Shown here one piece after another: positions 50,401 to 61,101 of a stretch of DNA of 64,000 nt; the stretch's first letter is position 1, and every line of letters starts with the position of its first letter. The stretch lies in NCBI GenBank assembly GCA_023053685.1, contig JALIGW010000059.1, forward strand, positions 1,922,001 through 1,986,000, given 5' to 3'. The stretch comes from Diadophis punctatus similis (lineage: Eukaryota > Chordata > Lepidosauria > Squamata > Dipsadidae). The position numbers were made by a program, and so were the translations under genes. The notes beneath the pieces were generated by a model that made no database searches, had not been told where the DNA came from, and saw only the letters and a list, made by a program, of their open reading frames with translations.

Positions 50401-53400
50401 TTTCAGATCCAAGCATTCCCTGAGGAATTAGCCCAAGCCGTATCATAGAATTTACCTTACGACTCAATTCAGCCTGAAAACCTCACTTTTGACACAGAGC
50501 TGAGAAATGAAAAAGAAACACATATCCATGTTCCCCAGGGTATGGAAATCCAAAATCTCACACCATTTTCAGATCCAAGCATTCCCTGAGGAATTAGCCC
50601 AAGCCGTATCTCATAATTTGCCTTAGGATTCAATTCAACCAGAAAAACTCACTTTTAACACAGAGCTGAGAAATGAAAAAGAAACACATATCCATGTTCC
50701 CCAGGGTCTGGAAAGCCAAAATCTCACAAAATTTTCAGATCCAAGCATTCCCTGAGGAATTAGCCCAAGCCGTATCATAGAATTTACCTTACGACTCAAT
50801 TCAGCCCAAAAACCTCACTTTTGACACAGAGCTCAGAAATGAAAAAGAAACACATATCCATGTTCCCCAGGGTATGGAAAAGCAAATTCCCACACCATTT
50901 TCAGATCCGAGCAATCCCTGAGGAATTAGCCCAAGCCGTATCATAGAATTTACCTTACGACTCAATTCAGCCCGAAAACCTCACTTTTGACACAGAGCTC
51001 AGAAATGAAAAAGAAACACATATCCATGTTCCCCAGGTTATGGAAAACCGAATTCCCACACCATTTGCAGATCCGAGCATTCCCTGATGAATTAGCCCAA
51101 GCCGTATCATAGAATTTACCTTACGACTCAATTCAGCCCGAAAACCTCACTATTGACACAGAGCTCAGAAATGAAAAAGAAACACATATCCATGTTCCCC
51201 AGGGTATGGAAAACCAAATTACCACACCATTTGCCGATCCGAGCATTCCCTGAGGAATTAGCCCAAGGCGTTTCTCATAATTTGCCTTAGAACTCAATTC
51301 AGCCCGAAAACCTCACTTTTGACATAGAGCTCAGAAATGAAAAAGAAACACATATCCATGTTCCCCAGGGTGTGGAAAGCCAAATTACCACACCATTTTC
51401 AGGTCCGAGTTTTCCCTGAGGAATTAGCCCAAGCCGTATCTCATAATTTGCCTTAGGACTCAATTATAACAGAAAACTTCACTTTTGACACAGAGCTCAG
51501 AAATGAAAAAGAAACACATATTCATGTTCTCCAGGGTCTGGAAAGCCGAATTCTGACACCATTTTCAGATCCGAGCTTTCCCTGAGGAGTTAGCCCAAGC
51601 CTTATCATAGAATTTGCCTTTGGACTCAATTCAGCCCGAAAACCTCACTTTTGACACAGAGCTCAGAAATGAAAAAGAAACACATATCCATGTTCCCCAG
51701 GGTATGGAAAACCGAATTCCCACAGCATTTGCCGATCCGAGCATTCCCTGAGGAATTAGCCCAAGCCGTATCATAGAATTTACCTTACGACTCAATTCAG
51801 CCCGAAAACCTCACTTTTGACACAGAGCTCAGAAATGAAAAAGAAACACATATCCATGTTCCCCAGGGTATGGAAAGCCAAAATCTCACACCATTTTCAG
51901 ATCCAAGCATTCCCTGAGGAATTAGCCCAAGCCGTATCTCATAATTTGCCTTAGGATTCAATTCAACCAGAAAAGTTCACTTTTGACACAGAGCTCAGAA
52001 ATGAAAAAGAAACACATATTCATGTTCCCCAGGGTCTGGAAAGCCAAAATCTCACAATATTTTCAGATCCAAGCATTCCCTGAGGAATTAGCCCAAGCCG
52101 TATCATAGAATTTACCTTATGACTCAATTCAGCCCAAAAACCTCACTTTTGACACAGAGCTCAGAAATGAAAAAGAAACACATATACATGTTCCCCAGGG
52201 TATGGAAAAGCAAATTCCCACACCATTTTCAGATCCGAGCAATCCCTGAGGAATTAGCCCAAGCCGTATCATAGAATTTACCTTACGACTCAATTCAGCC
52301 CGAAAACCTCACTTTTGACACAGAGCTCAGAAATGAAAAAGAAACACATATACATGTTCCCCAGGGTATGGAAAACCGAATTCCCACACCATTTGCAGAT
52401 CCGAGCATTCCCTGATGAATTAGCCCAAGCCGTATCATAGAATTTACCTTACGACTCAATTCAGCCCGAAAACCTCACTTTTGACACAGAGCTCAGGAAT
52501 GAAAAAGAAACACATACAGTATTCCTGTTTCCTAGGGTCTGGAAAGCCAAATTCTCACACCATTTTCAGATCCGAGCTTTCCCTGTTGAGTTAGCCTAAG
52601 CCGTATCTCAGAATTTGCCTTGGGACTCAATTCAGCCAGAAAACTTCACTTTTGACACAGAGCTCAGAAATGAAAAAGAAACACATAGCCATGATCCCCA
52701 GGGTGTGGAAAGACAAAATCTCACACAATTTTCAGATCCAAGCTTTCCCTGAGGAGTAAGCCAAAGGCCTATCTCAGAATTTGCCATAGAAATCAATTCA
52801 GCCAGAAACTTCACTTTTGACACAGAGCTCAGAAATGAAAAAGAAACACATATCCATGTTCCCCAGGGTATGGAAAACCAAATTACCACATCATTTGCCG
52901 ATCCTAGCATTCCCTGAGGAATTAGCCCAAGGCGTTTCTCAGAATTTGCCATAGAACTCAATTCAGCCCGAAAACTTCACTTTTGACACAGAGCTCAGAA
53001 ATGAAAAAGAAACACATATTCATGTTCCCCAGGGTCTGGAAAGCCAAATTCTCACACCATTTTCAGATCCGAGCTTTCCCTGTGGAGTTAGCCCAAGCCG
53101 TATCTCATAATTTGCCTTAGGATTCAATTCAACCAGAAAACTTCACTTTTGACACAGAGCCCAGAAATGAAAAAGAAACACATATTCATGTTCCCCAGGG
53201 TCTGGAAAGCCAAAATCTCACAAAATTTTCAGATCCAAGCATTCCCTGAGGAATTAGCCCAAGCCGTATCATAGAATTTACCTTACGACTCAATTCACCC
53301 TGAAAACCTCACTTTTGACACAGAGCTGAGAAATGAAAAAGAAACACATATCCATGTTCCCCAGGGTATGGAAAGACAAAATCTCACACCATTTTCAGAT

Positions 53401-53426
53401 CCAAGCATTCCCTGAGGAATTAGCCC
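47445..53426 (+). repeat. 36-mer HOR, copy 1 (5,982 bp)
   Basis: This unit is tandem with 53427-59593. The offset is 5,982 up to about 51840 and 6,148 afterwards, so this copy has one monomer fewer. It contains class i at 47540, classes e, f, a, c, c, a-like, d, d, j, g and h, the 'ccaggtctgg' block, and a second class g-h pair at 52516-52632. Rare shared variants are 'cccacagcatttgcc', 'gctcaggaatgaaaaag', 'gaggagtaagccaaagg' and 'gtatctgataatttgcc'. Confidence 0.92.
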
Positions 53427-56400
53427 AAGCCGTATCTCATAATTTGCCTTAGGACTCAATTCAGCCAGAAAACTTCACTCTTGACACAGAGCTCAGAAAT
53501 GAAAAAGAAATACATATTCATGTTCCCTAGGGTCGGGAAAGCCAAATTTTCACACCATTTTCAGATCCGAGCATTCCCTGAGGAATTAGCCCAAGCCGTA
53601 TCATAGAATTTACCTTACGACTCAATTCAGCCCGAAAACCTCTCTTTTGACACAGAGCTCAGAAATGAAAAAGAAACACATATCCATGTTCCCCAGGGTA
53701 TGGAAAGCCGAATTCCCACACCATTTGCAGATCTGAGCTTTCCCTGAGGACTTAGCCCAAGGCGTTTCTCAGAATTTGCCATAGAACTCAATTCAGCCCG
53801 AAAACCTCACTTTTGACATAGAGCTCAGAAATGAAAAAGAAACACATATCCATGTTCCCCAGGGTGTGGAAAGCCAAATTACCACACCATTTTCAGGTCC
53901 GAGTTTTCCCTGAGGAATTAGCCCAAGCCGTATCTCATAATTTGCCTTAGGACTCAATTATAACAGAAAACTTCACTTTTGACACAGAGCTCAGAAATGA
54001 AAAAGATACACATATTCATGTTCTCCAGGGTCTGGAAAGCCGAATTCTGACACCATTTTCAGATCCGAGCTTTCCCTGAGGAGTTAGCCCAAGCCTTATC
54101 ATAGAATTTGCCTTTGGACTCAATTCAGCCCGAAAACCTCACTTTTGACACAGAGCTCAGAAATGAAAAAGAAACACATATCCATGTTCCCCAGGGTATG
54201 GAAAACCGAATTCCCACACCATTTGCCGATCCGAGCATTCCCTGAGGAATTAGCCCAAGCCGTATCTCATAATTTGCCTTTGGACTCAATTCAGCCCGAA
54301 AACCTCACTATTGACACAGAGCTCAGAAATGAAAAAGAAACACATATCCATGTTCCCCAGGGTATGGAAAACCAAATTACCACATCATTTGCCGATCCGA
54401 GCATTCCCTGAGGAATTAGCCCAAGGCGTTTCTCAGAATTTGCCATAGAACTCAATTCAGCCCGAAAACTTCACTTTTAACACAGAGCTCAGAAATGAAA
54501 AAGAAACACATATTCATGTTCCCTAGGGTCTGGAAAGCCAAATTCTCACACCATTTTCAGATCCGAACTTTCCCTGTGGAGTTAGCCCAAGCCGTATCTC
54601 ATAATTTGCCTTAGGATTCAATTCAACCAGAAAACTTCACTTTTGACACAGAGCCCAGAAATGAAAAAGAAACACATATTCATGTTCCCCAGGGTCTGGA
54701 AAGCCAAAATCTCACAAAATTTTCAGATCCAAGCATTCCCTGAGGAATTAGCCCAAGCCGTATCATAGAATTTACCTTACGACTCAATTCACCCTGAAAA
54801 CCTCACTTTTGACACAGAGCTGAGAAATGAAAAAGAAACACATATCCATGTTCCCCAGGGTATGGAAAGCCAAAATCTCACACCATTTTCAGATCCAAGC
54901 ATTCCCTGAGGAATTAGCCCAAGCCGTATCTGATAATTTGCCTTAGGATTCAATTCAACCAGAAAAGTTCACTTTTGACACAGAGCTCAGAAATGAAAAA
55001 GAAACACATATTCATGTTCCCCAGGGTCTGGAAAGCCAAAATCTCACAAAATTTTCAGATCCAAGCATTCCCTGAGGAATTAGCCCAAGCCGTATCATAG
55101 AATTTACCTTAAGACTCAATTCAGCCCAAAAACCTCACTTTTGACACAGAGCTCAGAAATGAAAAAGAAACACATATACATGTTCCCCAGGGTATGGAAA
55201 AGCAAATTCCCACACCATTTTCAGATCCGAGCAATCCCTGAGGAATTAGCCCAAGCCGTATCATAGAATTTACCTTACGACTCAATTCAGCCCGAAAACC
55301 TCACTTTTGACACAGAGCTCAGAAATGAAAAAGAAACACATATCCATGTTCCCCAGGTTATGGAAAACAGAATTCCCACACCATTTTCAGATCCGAGCAT
55401 TCCCTGATGAATTAGCCCAAGGCGTATCATAGAATTTACCTTACGACTCAATTCAGCCCGAAAACCTCACTTTTGACACAGAGCTCAGAAATGAAAAAGA
55501 AACACATACAGTATTCCTGTTCCCTAGGGTCTGGAAAGCCAAATTCTCACACCATTTTCAGATCCAAGCTTTCCCTGTTGAGTTTGCCCAAGCCGTATCT
55601 CAGAATTTGCCTTGGGACTCAATTCAGCCAGAAAACTTCACTTTTGACACAGAGCTCAGAAATGAAAAAGAAACACATAGCCATGATCCCCAGGGTGTGG
55701 AAAGACAAAATCTCACACAATTTTCAGATCCGAGCTTTCCCTGAGGAGTTAGCCAAAGGCCTATCTCAGAATTTGCCCTAGAAATCAATTCAGCCAGAAA
55801 CTTCAGTTTTGACACAGAGCTCAGAAATGAAAAAGAAACACATATTCATGTTCCCAGGGTCTGGAAAGCCAAATTCTCACACCATTTTCAGATCCGAGCT
55901 TTCCCTGAGGAATTAGCCCAAGGCGTTTCTCAGAATTTGCCATAGAACTCAATTATAACAGAAAACTTCACTTTTGACACAGAGCTCAGAAATGAAATAG
56001 AAACACATATTCTTGTTCCCTAGGCTCTGGAAAGAGAAAATCTCACACAATTTTCAGATCCGAGCTTTCCCTGAGGAGTTAGCCAAAGCCTTATCATAGA
56101 ATTTGCCTTTGGACTCAATTCATCCCGAAAACCTCACTTTTGACACAGAGCTCAGAAATGAAAAAGAAACACATATCCATGTTCCCCAGGGTATGGAAAA
56201 CCGAATTCCCACACCATTTGCCGATCCGAGCATTCCCTGAGGAATTAGCCCAAGCCGTATCATAGAATTTACCTTACGACTCAATTCAGCCCGAAAACCT
56301 CACTTTTGACACAGAGCTCAGAAATGAAAAAGAAACACATATCCATGTTCCCCAGGTCTGGAAAGCCAAAATCTCACAAAATTTTCAGATCCAAGCATTC

Positions 56401-59400
56401 CCTGAGGAATTAGCCCAAGCCGTATCATAGAATTTACCTTACGACTCAATTCAGCCTGAAAACCTCACTTTTGACACAGAGCTGAGAAATGAAAAAGAAA
56501 CACATATCCATGTTCCCCAGGGTATGGAAATCCAAAATCTCACACCATTTTCAGATCCAAGCATTCCCTGAGGAATTAGCCCAAGCCGTATCTCATAATT
56601 TGCCTTAGGATTCAATTCAACCAGAAAAACTCACTTTTAACACAGAGCTGAGAAATGAAAAAGAAACACATATCCATGTTCCCCAGGGTCTGGAAAGCCA
56701 AAATCTCACAAAATTTTCAGATCCAAGCATTCCCTGAGGAATTAGCCCAAGCCGTATCATAGAATTTACCTTACGACTCAATTCAGCCCAAAAACCTCAC
56801 TTTTGACACAGAGCTCAGAAATGAAAAAGAAACACATATCCATGTTCCCCAGGGTATGGAAAAGCAAATTCCCACACCATTTTCAGATCCGAGCAATCCC
56901 TGAGGAATTAGCCCAAGCCGTATCATAGAATTTACCTTACGACTCAATTCAGCCCGAAAACCTCACTTTTGACACAGAGCTCAGAAATGAAAAAGAAACA
57001 CATATCCATGTTCCCCAGGTTATGGAAAACCGAATTCCCACACCATTTGCAGATCCGAGCATTCCCTGATGAATTAGCCCAAGCCGTATCATAGAATTTA
57101 CCTTACGACTCAATTCAGCCCGAAAACCTCACTATTGACACAGAGCTCAGAAATGAAAAAGAAACACATATCCATGTTCCCCAGGGTATGGAAAACCAAA
57201 TTACCACACCATTTGCCGATCCGAGCATTCCCTGAGGAATTAGCCCAAGGCGTTTCTCATAATTTGCCTTAGAACTCAATTCAGCCCGAAAACCTCACTT
57301 TTGACATAGAGCTCAGAAATGAAAAAGAAACACATATCCATGTTCCCCAGGGTGTGGAAAGCCAAATTACCACACCATTTTCAGGTCCGAGTTTTCCCTG
57401 AGGAATTAGCCCAAGCCGTATCTCATAATTTGCCTTAGGACTCAATTATAACAGAAAACTTCACTTTTGACACAGAGCTCAGAAATGAAAAAGAAACACA
57501 TATTCATGTTCTCCAGGGTCTGGAAAGCCGAATTCTGACACCATTTTCAGATCCGAGCTTTCCCTGAGGAGTTAGCCCAAGCCTTATCATAGAATTTGCC
57601 TTTGGACTCAATTCAGCCCGAAAACCTCACTTTTGACACAGAGCTCAGAAATGAAAAAGAAACACATATCCATGTTCCCCAGGGTATGGAAAACCGAATT
57701 CCCACAGCATTTGCCGATCCGAGCATTCCCTGAGGAATTAGCCCAAGCCGTATCATAGAATTTACCTTACGACTCAATTCAGCCCGAAAACCTCACTTTT
57801 GACACAGAGCTCAGAAATGAAAAAGAAACACATATCCATGTTCCCCAGGGTCTGGAAAGCCAAAATCTCACAAAATTTTCAGATCCAAGCATTCCCTGAG
57901 GAATTAGCCCAAGCCGTATCATAGAATTTACCTTACGACTCAATTCAGCCTGAAAACCTCACTTTTGACACAGAGCTGAGAAATGAAAAAGAAACACATA
58001 TCCATGTTCCCCAGGGTATGGAAAGCCAAAATCTCACACCATTTTCAGATCCAAGCATTCCCTGAGGAATTAGCCCAAGCCGTATCTCATAATTTGCCTT
58101 AGGATTCAATTCAACCAGAAAAGTTCACTTTTGACACAGAGCTCAGAAATGAAAAAGAAACACATATTCATGTTCCCCAGGGTCTGGAAAGCCAAAATCT
58201 CACAATATTTTCAGATCCAAGCATTCCCTGAGGAATTAGCCCAAGCCGTATCATAGAATTTACCTTATGACTCAATTCAGCCCAAAAACCTCACTTTTGA
58301 CACAGAGCTCAGAAATGAAAAAGAAACACATATACATGTTCCCCAGGGTATGGAAAAGCAAATTCCCACACCATTTTCAGATCCGAGCAATCCCTGAGGA
58401 ATTAGCCCAAGCCGTATCATAGAATTTACCTTACGACTCAATTCAGCCCGAAAACCTCACTTTTGACACAGAGCTCAGAAATGAAAAAGAAACACATATA
58501 CATGTTCCCCAGGGTATGGAAAACCGAATTCCCACACCATTTGCAGATCCGAGCATTCCCTGATGAATTAGCCCAAGCCGTATCATAGAATTTACCTTAC
58601 GACTCAATTCAGCCCGAAAACCTCACTTTTGACACAGAGCTCAGGAATGAAAAAGAAACACATACAGTATTCCTGTTTCCTAGGGTCTGGAAAGCCAAAT
58701 TCTCACACCATTTTCAGATCCGAGCTTTCCCTGTTGAGTTAGCCTAAGCCGTATCTCAGAATTTGCCTTGGGACTCAATTCAGCCAGAAAACTTCACTTT
58801 TGACACAGAGCTCAGAAATGAAAAAGAAACACATAGCCATGATCCCCAGGGTGTGGAAAGACAAAATCTCACACAATTTTCAGATCCAAGCTTTCCCTGA
58901 GGAGTAAGCCAAAGGCCTATCTCAGAATTTGCCATAGAAATCAATTCAGCCAGAAACTTCACTTTTGACACAGAGCTCAGAAATGAAAAAGAAACACATA
59001 TCCATGTTCCCCAGGGTATGGAAAACCAAATTACCACATCATTTGCCGATCCTAGCATTCCCTGAGGAATTAGCCCAAGGCGTTTCTCAGAATTTGCCAT
59101 AGAACTCAATTCAGCCCGAAAACTTCACTTTTGACACAGAGCTCAGAAATGAAAAAGAAACACATATTCATGTTCCCCAGGGTCTGGAAAGCCAAATTCT
59201 CACACCATTTTCAGATCCGAGCTTTCCCTGTGGAGTTAGCCCAAGCCGTATCTCATAATTTGCCTTAGGATTCAATTCAACCAGAAAACTTCACTTTTGA
59301 CACAGAGCCCAGAAATGAAAAAGAAACACATATTCATGTTCCCCAGGGTCTGGAAAGCCAAAATCTCACAAAATTTTCAGATCCAAGCATTCCCTGAGGA

Positions 59401-59593
59401 ATTAGCCCAAGCCGTATCATAGAATTTACCTTACGACTCAATTCACCCTGAAAACCTCACTTTTGACACAGAGCTGAGAAATGAAAAAGAAACACATATC
59501 CATGTTCCCCAGGGTATGGAAAGACAAAATCTCACACCATTTTCAGATCCAAGCATTCCCTGAGGAATTAGCCCAAGCCGTATCTCATAATTT
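53427..59593 (+). repeat. 37-mer HOR, copy 2 (6,148 bp)
   Basis: The copy is nearly identical to copy 1. It has one extra monomer at about 57835-58000 (class d followed by 'cagcctgaaaacc'), also present in the next unit near 61665, so copy 1 probably lost it. The match ends at about 59593, where this copy reads 'aggattcaattcaaccag' and the other 'aggactcaattcagccag' (entry to class i). As a result the third unit has no class i monomer. Confidence 0.92.
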
Positions 59594-60178
59594 GCCTTAG
59601 GATTCAATTCAACCAGAAAAGTTCACTTTTGACACAGAGCTCAGAAATGAAAAAGAAACACATATTCATGTTCCCCAGGGTCTGGAAAGCCAAAATCTCA
59701 CAATATTTTCAGATCCAAGCATTCCCTGAGGAATTAGCCCAAGCCGTATCATAGAATTTACCTTATGACTCAATTCAGCCCAAAAACCTCACTTTTGACA
59801 CAGAGCTCAGAAATGAAAAAGAAACACATATACATGTTCCCCAGGGTATGGAAAAGCAAATTCCCACACCATTTTCAGATCCGAGCAATCCCTGAGGACT
59901 TAGCCCAAGGCGTTTCTCAGAATTTGCCATAGAACTCAATTCAGCCCGAAAACCTCACTTTTGACATAGAGCTCAGAAATGAAAAAGAAACACATATCCA
60001 TGTTCCCCAGGGTGTGGAAAGCCAAATTACCACACCATTTTCAGGTCCGAGTTTTCCCTGAGGAATTAGCCCAAGCCGTATCTCATAATTTGCCTTAGGA
60101 CTCAATTATAACAGAAAACTTCACTTTTGACACAGAGCTCAGAAATGAAAAAGAAACACATATTCATGTTCTCCAGGG
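57280..60178 (+). repeat. 23-mer HOR, copy 1 (3,822-bp period)
   Basis: Positions 57280-60178 match 61102-64000 at constant offset 3,822 (23 monomers plus 4 bp). A few substitutions differ, for example 'cacagcatttgcc' versus 'cacaccatttgcc' and 'tagaatttacc' versus 'tagaaattacc'. The copy overlaps the end of the 37-mer. At 59886 it has the chimeric join 'gagcaatccctgaggactt' (class j front, class e back), repeated at about 63708. Confidence 0.92.
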
Positions 60179-61101
60179 TCTGGAAAGCCGAATTCTGACA
60201 CCATTTTCAGATCCGAGCTTTCCCTGAGGAGTTAGCCCAAGCCTTATCATAGAATTTGCCTTTGGACTCAATTCAGCCCGAAAACCTCACTTTTGACACA
60301 GAGCTCAGAAATGAAAAAGAAACACATATCCATGTTCCCCAGGGTATGGAAAACCGAATTCCCACACCATTTGCCGATCCGAGCATTCCCTGAGGAATTA
60401 GCCCAAGCCGTATCATAGAATTTACCTTACGACTCAATTCAGCCCGAAAACCTCACTTTTGACACAGAGCTCAGAAATGAAAAAGAAACACATATCCATG
60501 TTCCCCAGGTTATGGAAAACCGAATTCCCACACCATTTGCAGATCCGAGCATTCCCTGATGAATTAGCCCAAGCCGTATCATAGAATTTACCTTACGACT
60601 CAATTCAGCCCGAAAACCTCACTATTGACACAGAGCTCAGAAATGAAAAAGAAACACATATCCATGTTCCCCAGGGTATGGAAAACCAAATTACCACACC
60701 ATTAGCCGATCCGAGCATTCCCTGAGGAATTAGCCCAAGGCGTTTCTCATAATTTGCCTTAGGATTCAATTCAACCAGAAAACTTCACTTTTGACACAGA
60801 GCTCAGAAATGAAAAAGAAACACATATTCATGTTCCCCAGGGCCTGGAAAGCCAAAATCTCACAAAATTTTCAGATCCAAGCATTCCCTGAGGAATTAGC
60901 CCAAGCCGTATCAGAGAATTTACCTTACGACTCAATTCAGCCCGAAAACCTCTCTTTTGACACAGAGCTCAGAAATGAAAAAGAAACACATATCCATGTT
61001 CCCCAGGGTATGGAAAGCCGAATTCCCACACCATTTGCAGATCTGAGCTTTCCCTGAGGACTTAGCCCAAGGCGTTTCTCAGAATTTGCCATAGAACTCA
61101 A
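60179..61101 (+). repeat. Spacer part of the 23-mer unit
   Basis: The block holds class a tail, class c, 'ccaggttatggaaaac' class, class c ('accattagccgatccgag', a private change near 60700), the gtatcagag class d monomer and class e. Its right half (about 60765-61100) matches 37001-37336 and 43652-43987. Confidence 0.82.
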
